From contig CAYXMQ010000033.1 in NCBI GenBank assembly GCA_964466195.1, positions 1 through 33,992 on the forward strand: DNA of 33,992 bases, given 5' to 3'. The translations under genes and the position numbers were made by a program. Shown piece after piece: positions 7,807-15,787 of this stretch. Source of the stretch: PFJX01 sp964466195. GTDB taxonomy: Bacteria > Pseudomonadota > Gammaproteobacteria > Burkholderiales > Thiobacillaceae. The notes below the pieces were generated by a model. That model saw only the letters and a list, made by a program, of their open reading frames with translations. It did no database searches and was not told the origin of the DNA. Position 1 is the stretch's first letter. Every line of letters begins with the position of its first letter.

Positions 7807-9234
7807 ATGAAATCTGAATCAAAACCGGCCCTGCTCATCGTCGACGACGACCCGCTCATCACCGACACGCTTCACTTCGTGCTGTCCAACGATTTCGAAG
7901 TCTTTGTGGCCGAATCGCGCCAGCAGGTCAAAAGCCTGTTGACCCAACTGGATGCGCCGCCGCCGCTGGCCCTGGTCGATCTTGGCTTGCCCCCCACGCA
8001 GCACAAGCCGGATGAAGGCTTCGCCCTGATTTCGGACCTGCTCAACTATTCAAAGAAAACCCGCATCCTGGTGCTTTCCGGCCAGAACGACGAAGCCAAT
8101 GCGCGCCATGCCCGCGCGCTCGGCGCCATCGATTTCATCGCCAAACCCGCCGATCCGGAACAGATCAAACAGGCCCTGTTCTCCGCGCTGCGCTTCGATC
8201 AGGAAGCGCCCGCCGCAGCGCTGCCCGCCAGCCTGGAGTCGAGCGGCATAGTCGGTTCCAGCTTCGCGATCGACCGGCTGCGCAATCAAATCAAGCTGTA
8301 TGCCGATGCGCCTTTTCCGGTCCTGATCGAAGGCGAATCCGGCAGCGGCAAGGAATTGGTCGCCAAGAGCCTGCATCAATGGTCCAAGCGCTACAACAAG
8401 CCCTATCTGGCGCTGAACTGCGCGGCCATTTCACCCACCCTGGTCGAGCCCACCCTGTTCGGCTATGCCAAGGGCGCCTTTACCGGTGCGACGCAAGCGC
8501 ATTCCGGCTATTTCGAAGATGCCCGTGAAGGTACCCTGTTTCTCGATGAAATCGGCGAATTGCCGCTGGAACTGCAGGCCAAACTGCTGCGCGTACTGGA
8601 GAACGGCGAGTTTCAACGCGTCGGCGAAACCGGCAGCCGCTTTTCCAATGCCCGCATCGTCGCTGCCACCAACCGGGATTTGCGCAAGGAAGTCCGCGAA
8701 GGTCGCTTCCGGGGCGACCTCTACCATCGTCTTTCGGTCTTTTCCGTGCACGTGCCGCCGCTGCGCGAGCAGACCGAAGACAAGCTCTCGCTGCTGGAGC
8801 ATTTCCGCGGCCATTTTGCACGCGAGGTCAACGCCGCTCCCTTCGTCTTCGCACCCGATGCGCGGCGGCTGTGGGAGGACTACCACTTCCCGGGCAACGT
8901 CCGCGAGTTGCGTAATATCGTCATCCGCCTGACCACCAAATATGCCGGCCGCACGGTCAATGCCAACGAACTGGAAGACGAATTCGACCTCGACGTGGTC
9001 AACCCGTCGACCATCCCGCTACCGACCGACGGCCTGGCCTTGCAGGAATATGCCAAGGCGCACCTGCGCAACCTGCACAACTTCAATCTCGATCAAGTCA
9101 TCCGGCAATGGGAACGCAGCTACGTCGAGGCCGCGCTGGCCATGACGCATGGCAACCTTTCGCAAGCCGCCAAGATTCTTGGCGTCAACCGGACCACGCT
9201 ATACAGCCGCATGCAGACCTACCAACAGGATTAA
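7807..9234 (+). CDS. Sigma-54-dependent response regulator (REC-AAA+-Fis)
   Basis: A 475-residue NtrC-type transcription activator. The receiver domain (about 8-130) has the acidic cluster Asp13-Asp15, phosphoacceptor Asp58 in LVDLGLPP, Ser91 and Lys113. The AAA+ domain has Walker A GESGSGKE (177-184), the sigma-54-contact loop GAFTGA (224-229), Walker B TLFLDEI (about 244-250) and the GNVRELRN sensor region. A Fis-type helix-turn-helix ends the protein (LSQAAKILGVNRTTLYSRM). All key residues are intact, so it should be a phosphorylation-responsive, sigma-54-dependent activator. Shine-Dalgarno AAGGAAAA precedes the ATG. No histidine kinase gene is nearby. The LDLGLPP-EGF spacing in the receiver is reminiscent of PrsR-type regulators, a weak resemblance. 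The targets are unknown; the downstream pilus-like genes are the obvious guess. Confidence 0.93.
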   Translation: MKSESKPALLIVDDDPLITDTLHFVLSNDFEVFVAESRQQVKSLLTQLDAPPPLALVDLGLPPTQHKPDEGFALISDLLNYSKKTRILVLSGQNDEANARHARALGAIDFIAKPADPEQIKQALFSALRFDQEAPAAALPASLESSGIVGSSFAIDRLRNQIKLYADAPFPVLIEGESGSGKELVAKSLHQWSKRYNKPYLALNCAAISPTLVEPTLFGYAKGAFTGATQAHSGYFEDAREGTLFLDEIGELPLELQAKLLRVLENGEFQRVGETGSRFSNARIVAATNRDLRKEVREGRFRGDLYHRLSVFSVHVPPLREQTEDKLSLLEHFRGHFAREVNAAPFVFAPDARRLWEDYHFPGNVRELRNIVIRLTTKYAGRTVNANELEDEFDLDVVNPSTIPLPTDGLALQEYAKAHLRNLHNFNLDQVIRQWERSYVEAALAMTHGNLSQAAKILGVNRTTLYSRMQTYQQD

Positions 9235-9293
9235 TGTCGAATGCAGACTTTTGAATCGCGGCCGCTCCAACATTCAAGACTCAGCATTCGACA
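9235..9293. repeat. Imperfect long inverted repeat between regulator and ATPase gene
   Basis: TGTCGAATGC (9235-9244), starting right after the regulator stop codon, is the perfect reverse complement of GCATTCGACA (9284-9293). The inner arms (around GACTTTTGAATC and CATTCAAGAC) also pair imperfectly, giving a hairpin of nearly 60 nt that ends 11 bp before the next start codon. There is no T-tract. It could be a dispersed repeat, an attenuator or an RNA-processing site separating regulator and machine genes. Confidence 0.7.
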
Positions 9294-9304
9294 ATCACAC
9301 CGAA

Positions 9305-11029
9305 ATGGCCCACTTCCCCGAACCGCCCAAACTCGGTGAATGGCTCGCCGGACAAGGCCTGATCAGTCCCGATCAGTTGCGCATCGCCCTGATGGAGCAG
9401 TCGGTCAGCGGCTTGCCGTTAGGCCGCCAACTGATCAGCCTGGGGTTCATCAACGATTACGTGCTGCGCGATGTGCTCGCGCAGAATGCCGGCGAAACCA
9501 GCATCGACCTGGTGCACGTCGTCGCCGACCCGGAAGCCATCGCCCTGACTCCGGAGCATCTGGCGCGGCGGCACCATATCCTGCCCCTGGCAGCCGATGC
9601 CGAAACGCGCACCCTGACCGTCGCCGTTCCCGACCTGTTCAACCTGGTTGCGCTCGACCAACTGCGCGCCCATCTCGACGGCCGTTACGACATCCGCCCG
9701 ATACTCGCGGCGGAAGCCCAGATCCTCGAACATCTCGACAAGTTCTATGGATTCGATCTGTCCGTCGATGGCATCCTGAAGGAAATCGAAACCGGCGAAG
9801 TGGATTGGAGCAGCCTGCACATCGGCGCCAATGTCGAGGCGAATGCAGGCGCCCATGCAGGAACCGAATACACCCAGCCCATCGTCCGTCTGGTCAACGC
9901 CATGCTTGCTGAAGCAGTCAAGCGCGGCGCTTCCGACGTGCATTTCGAGCCGGAAGCCGCCTTTCTGCGCGTGCGCTATCGCATCGACGGCGTGCTGGAA
10001 CCCATGCGCAGCCTGCATCGAAAATACTGGCCGGCCATTTCGGTACGTCTAAAAGTGATCTCCGGCCTCAACATCGCCGAATCGCGTGCACCGCAGGATG
10101 GCCGCCTGTCGCTCACGTTGTATGGCCGCGGCATCGATTTCCGCGTCTCCAGCCTGCCCACGCTGCACGGCGAAAACATCGTCCTGCGCATCCTCGACCG
10201 CGAAAAATCCATCATCCCGCTCAACCGCATGGGCCTGCCGGAGGAAACCCTGGCGCGTCTGCTCGGCGCCATATCGCGTCCGGAAGGGCTGGTCATCGTC
10301 ACCGGCCCGACCGGCTCAGGCAAAACGACCACGTTGTATTCGCTGCTCGCGCATCTGAACCGGGAAGAAGTCAACATCATGACCCTGGAAGACCCGGTGG
10401 AATACCCGCATGCGCTGATCCGGCAGACCTCGCTCACCGAACTGTCGAAAGTCGATTTCGCCGGCGGCGTGCGCGCCATCCTGCGCCAGGATCCGGACAT
10501 CGTTCTGGTCGGCGAAGTGCGCGACAAAGACGCCGCTGAAATGGCGTTTCGCGCCGCCATGACCGGCCATCTGGTCTTTACCACGTTGCACACGCATTCC
10601 GCGCTGGGCGTGTTTCCGCGCCTGGAAGACATGGGCATCCGTCCAGCGATTCTTGCCGGCAACATCGTGGCCGTGGTCGCACAGCGACTGGTGCGTCGCC
10701 TGTGCCCGCACTGCAAGGAAGCGCACACCCCGGACGAAGACGAGCGTGCTCTGCTCGACAACAACGCTCCCGACTCGATTTATCGCGCCAAAGGCTGCGT
10801 GCATTGCGCCTACAAAGGCTACCGCGGCCGTCTGCCGCTGATGGAATTGCTGCTGATGGACGCCACCATGGATGAAGCCGTTCTGCGCGGCGCCACGCCG
10901 CGCGAACTGGCCGCCCTGGCCGCACAGCGCGGCTGGCGCAATCTGGCCGAGGACGGACTCGAACGCGTACGCAGTGGCGACACCTCGCTGGCTGAAATCA
11001 GCCGAGTGGTCAATCTGGCCAGACGCTGA
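9305..11029 (+). CDS. PilB/GspE-type assembly ATPase with MshEN-like N-terminus
   Basis: Cytoplasmic hexameric ATPase (574 residues) that powers type IV pilus or type II secretion pseudopilus assembly. The N-terminus carries two tandem MshEN-type repeats: KLG-x2-L-x3-G-x6-L-x3-L-x2-Q (residues 9-32) and PLG-x2-L-x3-G-x6-L-x3-L-x2-N (38-61), close to the cyclic-di-GMP-binding consensus but with Lys for Arg and Asn for Gln. The motor has Walker A GPTGSGKTT (about 333-341), LEDPVEYP, Walker B DPDIVLVGEVRD (about 398-409) and a zinc tetracysteine Cys467/470/498/501. The start is the ATG at 9305, just before the first MshEN repeat; the frame stays open upstream into the regulator gene but that part does not look like this family. 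A gspF-type gene follows after 25 bp. Confidence 0.94.
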   Translation: MAHFPEPPKLGEWLAGQGLISPDQLRIALMEQSVSGLPLGRQLISLGFINDYVLRDVLAQNAGETSIDLVHVVADPEAIALTPEHLARRHHILPLAADAETRTLTVAVPDLFNLVALDQLRAHLDGRYDIRPILAAEAQILEHLDKFYGFDLSVDGILKEIETGEVDWSSLHIGANVEANAGAHAGTEYTQPIVRLVNAMLAEAVKRGASDVHFEPEAAFLRVRYRIDGVLEPMRSLHRKYWPAISVRLKVISGLNIAESRAPQDGRLSLTLYGRGIDFRVSSLPTLHGENIVLRILDREKSIIPLNRMGLPEETLARLLGAISRPEGLVIVTGPTGSGKTTTLYSLLAHLNREEVNIMTLEDPVEYPHALIRQTSLTELSKVDFAGGVRAILRQDPDIVLVGEVRDKDAAEMAFRAAMTGHLVFTTLHTHSALGVFPRLEDMGIRPAILAGNIVAVVAQRLVRRLCPHCKEAHTPDEDERALLDNNAPDSIYRAKGCVHCAYKGYRGRLPLMELLLMDATMDEAVLRGATPRELAALAAQRGWRNLAEDGLERVRSGDTSLAEISRVVNLARR

Positions 11030-11054
11030 GCGATCTGCGCACCGACGAATAATC

Positions 11055-12257
11055 ATGCCCCGCTTCCGCTACCGCGCCGCCGACGCCGAGGGACATCGCA
11101 TCCAGGGCGAACTCGCCGCCATCAACGATATCGACCTCGACCTGCGTTTACGCCGCATGGGTCTGACCTTGATCCGGGCGCGCACCGCCAACCGGCGTGG
11201 TTTGTTCTCGGCCTGGCACGCCACCCGGCGCGACCTGATCAGCCTCTGTTTCCACATGCAACAGATTGCGCGCGCCAACGCGCCGCTGCTGGAAGGGCTG
11301 AAAGATCTCATCGCCAGCACGGAGAACTCGCGGTTTCGCGATCTGCTCGCCCTGGTGGCAGACGACCTGGAAGGCGGCAAGCTGCTCTCGGAAGCCCTCG
11401 CGGCGCATCCCGACGTGTTCGACCGCGTGTTCATCGCGCTGGTCCGCGCCGCCGAAAAAAGCGACCAGATGGAAATTGTGTTTGCGCGGCTCGAGGTGCG
11501 CCTCAAACAGCAGGATGAACTGCAAACCGAGTTCACCCGTCTGCTGATCTACCCCAGCCTGGCCGCCGGCGCCGTGTTCGCCGCCGCCGCTGTGCTGTTG
11601 TTCTATCTGACGCCCAAACTGGCGCTGCTGGTATCCAGCCTGAACATGCCCATGCCTGCCGCCACACGCGCGCTGATCGGTTTTTCCGAGCTGGCGCGCA
11701 CGCATCTGATCTGGCTGTTGCCGCTGCTGCTGCTGGCTGGGCTAGGGCTTTTTCTCTCACTCCGGCATTCGCCGGCGCTGGCCCAGCGGATGGATGCGAT
11801 CTGGCTGAGATTGCCGATACTCGGTACTACGCTGCGCAAACACATTCTCGCCCGCGTCTCCGGCCTGCTCGCCTTGCTGCTGCAATCCGGCGTCGGCCTG
11901 CTCGACGCGTTGCAGGCCTGCGCCGACAGCGCCGGCAACCGCGTCATCCAGCTCAAGCTGATCACCACCGCGCAGCACATCGCCGCCGGCGAAGGCGTCA
12001 CCAACAGCTTGCGCCATCAAGACCTGTTTCCGCCGCTGGTGCTGCGCATGGTGCATACCGGTGAAGCCAATGGCGCATTGGCCGAGTCGTTTGAAAACGT
12101 CGCCTGGTTCTTCGAGCGCGACTCGCGCGAAACCATCACCCGCGCGCTGAAGTTGCTGGAGCCCGGCCTGGCGGCACTGCTCGGCCTGCTGTTGGCGGTC
12201 CTGATGCTGGCCGTGTTTTTGCCGATTTATCAGATCATCGGGGAGTTGCCGCTATGA
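11055..12257 (+). CDS. PilC/GspF-type inner-membrane platform protein
   Basis: A 400-residue polytopic inner-membrane protein that forms the assembly platform turned by the ATPase. It has the usual two GspF domains: the first about 60-180 (CFHMQQIARANAPLLEGLKDLI), the second about 265-385 (LARVSGLLALLLQSGVGLLDAL), each followed by hydrophobic segments (about 170-195, 215-240 and 370-395). The C-terminus VFLPIYQIIGELPL matches the conserved family ending (PIYQ). The N-terminal region FRYRAADAEGHRIQGELAA is also typical. ATG 11055 was chosen because it begins exactly at this conserved segment. The stop overlaps the next start by 4 bp (ATGA), indicating translational coupling. Confidence 0.95.
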   Translation: MPRFRYRAADAEGHRIQGELAAINDIDLDLRLRRMGLTLIRARTANRRGLFSAWHATRRDLISLCFHMQQIARANAPLLEGLKDLIASTENSRFRDLLALVADDLEGGKLLSEALAAHPDVFDRVFIALVRAAEKSDQMEIVFARLEVRLKQQDELQTEFTRLLIYPSLAAGAVFAAAAVLLFYLTPKLALLVSSLNMPMPAATRALIGFSELARTHLIWLLPLLLLAGLGLFLSLRHSPALAQRMDAIWLRLPILGTTLRKHILARVSGLLALLLQSGVGLLDALQACADSAGNRVIQLKLITTAQHIAAGEGVTNSLRHQDLFPPLVLRMVHTGEANGALAESFENVAWFFERDSRETITRALKLLEPGLAALLGLLLAVLMLAVFLPIYQIIGELPL

Positions 12258-13774
12258 TTTTCAAGGCGCTGACCCAGCATGACCGCGTTCTGCTCTATCT
12301 CTCGGCTGCAGGCGCGAGCTGCGCGTTGTATCGCAACGGCACGCTCAAGGAAGTGCACTCCCTGCCCAGCGACGAGGAAGGCTGGGAGTTTTTCAACGCG
12401 CTGTTGTTGAATCATCCCGGCAAACCCGTGGCCATCGCCATCGACACGGTCGATGAGGTTTACCGGCAGGATGTTTTGCCGCGAACGCACGGCGCCGACC
12501 GACGCGAGATGACCGATCGCCGCCTGCGCCAGTTGATCCATCATTCCGCCTACCGCGCGGCTTTGCGCCAGAAAACGCGCATCGGCGGCACACGGCTGGA
12601 TCGTCGCCAGGACCGCTACCTGATGATGGGCCTGACCAATGCTGAAATCGTGCGCCCGTGGCTCGACATCCTGCATGTGCGCGGCGCCCATCTAACCGGG
12701 ATCTGGCTGTTGCCGGCGCTGGCCATTCCGTTGGCCCGGCATTTCCGCCTCACCAATACCCGCTTGCTGCTGGTTTCCGAACAAACCGGCGGCCTGCGCT
12801 TGACCTACCTGGAGGACGGCGAACTGCGTTTCTCGCGCTTGGCGCCGGTCGACAGCGACCAGTATGAAAATCCACTGGAAAGCTATGCCGAGGAGATTGA
12901 ACGGACTCGCCAAGCGCTGGTCGGCCAGCGCCTGCTGTCACGTTCCGAGTCCCTGCGCACCTTGCTGCTCGACCCGCTCAACACGTTGCAGGAACTGCAT
13001 ACGTTCCTGCCGGAATCCGCCGGCTTTCAATGCGAAAGCATCCAGCGCGGCCAACTGCTGGAAACCCTGAAACTGCCGCCCACTCTATTGGCGGAATCAT
13101 CGGACGCGCTGTATTTGAAGCTACTGCCGGATGCACCGCAGAGCGCCAACCTGATGACGCACGAGCAACATGCCGTCACCCGCTTGCACTGGATGAAGCA
13201 TGGCCTGCAGTTCGTCGCCGCCGCCTGGCTGGGTTTGGCTGTGCTGGCTTCCGGCCTGCTCTGGCTCGATACCTGGCGGCTGGATCGCGCCGCCGCCAGG
13301 GAGCGCGCCAGCAGCCTGGCAAACCAGGCCAAGGAAGCGCAGTTGCTGGCTGGCGTCGGCGGCGCCGCCGCGCTCGAACAGCGCCTGCAAGTCGTGCAGG
13401 CCTGGCACCGCATCAGCGCACTGGAGCAGGATCCGGGGCCGCTGATCCAGCCTGCCATGCAAATCGGCAGACATATCGGCAACCTGCATGTTCAACGTCT
13501 GGCATGGTCAGCGAACACGTCTAGCGCAGCCGGACCGCTGCTGACCATACGCATCGATGGCGAGGTCTTGCCGTTCGACAATGATTTCAGCGCCGCTCAC
13601 CAGCGCGTACAAAGTCTGGCCAAGCAACTTCAGAGCGCCCTTCCGGCCAGTCAGGTCGTGACCGTCAAACACTGGCCGCTGGACGCCGCAACAAGCAGCG
13701 ATCTGGAAGGCGAATTCGGGCATAGCCGTGTCAATGCCCGCTTTCAGATAGAAATCACCGGATTGCCGCAATGA
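12254..13774 (+). CDS. PilM-PilN fusion / GspL-like inner-membrane protein
   Basis: A 506-residue protein with a large cytoplasmic N-terminal part (about 1-313), one transmembrane helix (about 317-338, GLQFVAAAWLGLAVLASGLLW), then a likely coiled coil (RLDRAAARERASSLANQAKEA) and a periplasmic C-terminal alpha/beta region. That architecture matches GspL of type II secretion and equals PilM joined to PilN of type IV pili. The actin-like nucleotide motifs are not obvious, so the assignment rests on topology and on its place between the platform gene and a PilO-like gene. It overlaps both neighbours by 4 bp. Predicted role: link the cytoplasmic ATPase to the periplasmic PilO-like subunit. Sequence identity to named families looks low. 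Confidence 0.65.
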   Translation: MIFKALTQHDRVLLYLSAAGASCALYRNGTLKEVHSLPSDEEGWEFFNALLLNHPGKPVAIAIDTVDEVYRQDVLPRTHGADRREMTDRRLRQLIHHSAYRAALRQKTRIGGTRLDRRQDRYLMMGLTNAEIVRPWLDILHVRGAHLTGIWLLPALAIPLARHFRLTNTRLLLVSEQTGGLRLTYLEDGELRFSRLAPVDSDQYENPLESYAEEIERTRQALVGQRLLSRSESLRTLLLDPLNTLQELHTFLPESAGFQCESIQRGQLLETLKLPPTLLAESSDALYLKLLPDAPQSANLMTHEQHAVTRLHWMKHGLQFVAAAWLGLAVLASGLLWLDTWRLDRAAARERASSLANQAKEAQLLAGVGGAAALEQRLQVVQAWHRISALEQDPGPLIQPAMQIGRHIGNLHVQRLAWSANTSSAAGPLLTIRIDGEVLPFDNDFSAAHQRVQSLAKQLQSALPASQVVTVKHWPLDAATSSDLEGEFGHSRVNARFQIEITGLPQ

Positions 13775-14325
13775 TGTTGCCAGACCCGAAACTGCGTTTG
13801 CCCATTGCCCTGTTGATTGCAGCAGTACTGCTCGGCGCCGGCATCTTCCATTTCAGTTTGAATACCCGGCTGGCATCGGAAGCCCGCCTGATAGCGGATG
13901 AGGCACGCGCCGAGCAAGCCGAGCGCGCCCTACGGGAAGCGCCGGCCCGGCTGATCCAGGACCAGGCCGATGCGGCGCTGCACAGCCGGATCAGCAACAG
14001 CGGCTTTATCGGCCCGGAGAATCGCATCGGCTGGATCAGCGCGCTGGCGAAAACCCAAGCGCAACTGCATCTGGCCAGCCTGTCCTGGCGGATGTCGCCG
14101 CAAAGTCCCAGCATGCTGGCGCCCAAGCTGTACGTCAGCCAGATGGAGCTCAACGCCAGCCCGCTCGACCTGGCCGGACTCACCGCGTTGATCGAGCATC
14201 TGCGCGCAGTCGCGCCAGGCCGTTTTACCGTTGAGCATTGCGCGCTCGCACTCGATCCCACCGGCAGAGGCGGCCAGGCCAACTGCCGCCTGAACTGGTG
14301 GACCCTGGCACCACATGAGAATTGA
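13771..14325 (+). CDS. PilO/GspM-like inner-membrane protein
   Basis: A 184-residue bitopic protein: short N-terminus, one transmembrane helix (about 9-28, LPIALLIAAVLLGAGIFHFS), an alanine/glutamate/arginine-rich likely coiled coil (about 33-65) and a compact periplasmic domain. This is the size and topology of PilO or GspM, which dimerise with PilN/GspL. No short sequence motif proves the family; evidence is architecture plus location directly after the PilMN-like gene (4-bp overlap) and before a pseudopilin gene (11-bp overlap). Two cysteines (in EHCALAL and ANCRLNWW) may form a disulfide. Confidence 0.6.
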   Translation: MMLPDPKLRLPIALLIAAVLLGAGIFHFSLNTRLASEARLIADEARAEQAERALREAPARLIQDQADAALHSRISNSGFIGPENRIGWISALAKTQAQLHLASLSWRMSPQSPSMLAPKLYVSQMELNASPLDLAGLTALIEHLRAVAPGRFTVEHCALALDPTGRGGQANCRLNWWTLAPHEN

Positions 14326-15061
14326 ACGCCATTCGGCCCGCAAGCGGGCCTTCTACCGATCGAATGGCGGCTTCACGCTGATCGAACTGGCCATCGTCCT
14401 GTTCGTCGTTACGCTGCTGCTAGGCGGCATCTTGACGCCCTTGGGCCAGCAAATCGTCGAACGCCAGACAGGCGAAACCCGACGCGCGCTGGAATCGGCG
14501 CAAACCGCGCTGGTGGGGTACGCGCTGCGCCAGGCCGATCAGGCCGGTCCGCTGCCTTGCCCGGATTTACGCGGCGCGCAAGCCGCCGCCAATGACGGCC
14601 TGGAAGACCGGCTTGCCAATGGCGCCTGCGCCGCCTACACAGGCAATCTGCCATGGAAAACGCTGGGCCTGGCCGAAGGCGACGCCTGGGGCAACCGCCT
14701 CGGCTATGCCGTCGCCCGCAACTGGGCGCTGACAAGCATCCAGCCTAATGACGCCAGCGCGCTGTTGCAGATTTGCCAGGACAAAACCTGCGTCCAACCG
14801 ATGCCGGCGGCCGCGCTGATCATCTCGTACGGCCGTAACGGCTTTGGCGCGGTCAACGTGAATGGCGGCAGCGACGGCAATCTGGCGCCGACCTCCGCGG
14901 ATGAACGGGAAAACAGCAACGCAGACCATCGCTTCATCATGCACCCGCCACGCGCCGTCGATCGGCCAGGCGGCGAGTTCGACGATCTGCTGTTGCCGCT
15001 TTCGCCCGACTGGCTGCGCGGCCGATTGTGCGACCCGGCTTCGCTGTGCAGCGGCCGTTAG
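14315..15061 (+). CDS. Prepilin-type pseudopilin
   Basis: A 248-residue protein with a class III prepilin signal: a basic 19-residue leader ending in Gly18-Gly19, then FTLIELAIVLFVVTLLLGGIL with the methylation/assembly glutamate at mature position 5 (Glu24). Cleavage and N-methylation would need a prepilin peptidase encoded outside the window. The globular part has the segments GPLPCPDLRG, LPWKTLGLAEGDAWGNRLGYAV and LIISYGRNGFGAVN plus several cysteine pairs (CQDKTC, CDPASLC). It is larger than a major pilin, suggesting a minor or tip pseudopilin. It ends the plus-strand operon and converges on the SPOR-like gene. The exact subclass is not recognised. Confidence 0.85.
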   Translation: MRIERHSARKRAFYRSNGGFTLIELAIVLFVVTLLLGGILTPLGQQIVERQTGETRRALESAQTALVGYALRQADQAGPLPCPDLRGAQAAANDGLEDRLANGACAAYTGNLPWKTLGLAEGDAWGNRLGYAVARNWALTSIQPNDASALLQICQDKTCVQPMPAAALIISYGRNGFGAVNVNGGSDGNLAPTSADERENSNADHRFIMHPPRAVDRPGGEFDDLLLPLSPDWLRGRLCDPASLCSGR

Positions 15062-15064
15062 CCG

Positions 15065-15079
15065 GCGGCTAGTCGCCGC
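15065..15079. terminator. Short GC hairpin between convergent genes
   Basis: GCGGC (15065-15069) and GCCGC (15075-15079) flank the loop TAGTC in the 18-bp gap between two convergent stop codons. The stem is only 5 bp and there is no T-tract, so bidirectional termination is only a guess. Confidence 0.3.
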
Positions 15080-15787
15080 TTAGTCGTTTCGGCAGCGGGC
15101 GGGCTGCAAATCCTGCGACCAGACGGCGTTCAGCTTGGCCAAGGCGGCCGCCGGGACTGCGTCCGAAACAATCAGACGCGCCAGCCCGGCCTCGGGACGC
15201 GGGCCGTATTTCACGTCCTGGATGCCCTGCTTGGTCAAACTGGCGGCGCGCGCCCGCGCCTGCGCAAGTTTGGCAAAGGCGCCCAGCGATATCGCATTCC
15301 GCATGGAACCGCCGCGCACCGGCGCAAAGTCGGCAATCGCGAGACGCTGCAGCGCTTCGATCCGCGCCTGCAATTCAAGCTTGCTCGGAACCGGCGGCAA
15401 GTACACCCACCATCCCAACGGCTTTTCCAGTTCGATCTCGTAGGCATCGGCCACGATGCCCGCCTGCTGCAAACGCGCTTCAATGGCATTCAGCGCGGCC
15501 AGATCGAGCGAAGCCCAACTCAGACAGCGCAGATTCATTTCCGCGCCGGTTTCCTCCGCCGCCGCGGGCGCACTGGCAGGAGAGGCAAGCTGAGCGGGAT
15601 TGCGAGCGGCGGGAAGCACGGGCAAGGCCAGCAGACGTATCTTTTCGGCGTTATAAACCTGCGCCTCCGTCGCGGGGGGCGACCAACGTTGCAAGGCCAT
15701 GCCGGCCAGAAAAACGCCGAGATTGAGCGCCAACAGCAAGCCGATGAGTTTCAGTGCGCCGTGCTCAGCGTTTCCCGGGCGATCCAT
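15080..15787 (-). CDS. SPOR-like domain membrane protein
   Basis: A 235-residue protein with an N-terminal membrane anchor (about 12-32, LKLIGLLLALNLGVFLAGMAL), a proline/alanine-rich linker (about 55-80) and a C-terminal region (about 85-230) with the beta-alpha-beta pattern of SPOR domains (GWWVYLPP..., ISLGAFAKLAQARARAASLTKQGI). SPOR domains bind denuded glycan strands in septal peptidoglycan; the glycan-binding role is inferred for this divergent copy. The start at 15787 overlaps the end of coaX by 37 bp, so the two are probably co-transcribed as the last genes of birA-coaX-this. Two cysteines, one in NLRCLSW and one near the end. Confidence 0.7.
   Translation of the reverse strand: MDRPGNAEHGALKLIGLLLALNLGVFLAGMALQRWSPPATEAQVYNAEKIRLLALPVLPAARNPAQLASPASAPAAAEETGAEMNLRCLSWASLDLAALNAIEARLQQAGIVADAYEIELEKPLGWWVYLPPVPSKLELQARIEALQRLAIADFAPVRGGSMRNAISLGAFAKLAQARARAASLTKQGIQDVKYGPRPEAGLARLIVSDAVPAAALAKLNAVWSQDLQPARCRND

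Noticed and set aside
9149..9304. Upstream extension of the ATPase frame into the regulator gene
   Set aside because: The extension overlaps the helix-turn-helix coding part of the regulator and resembles no ATPase N-terminus; the MshEN repeat begins right after the ATG at 9305.
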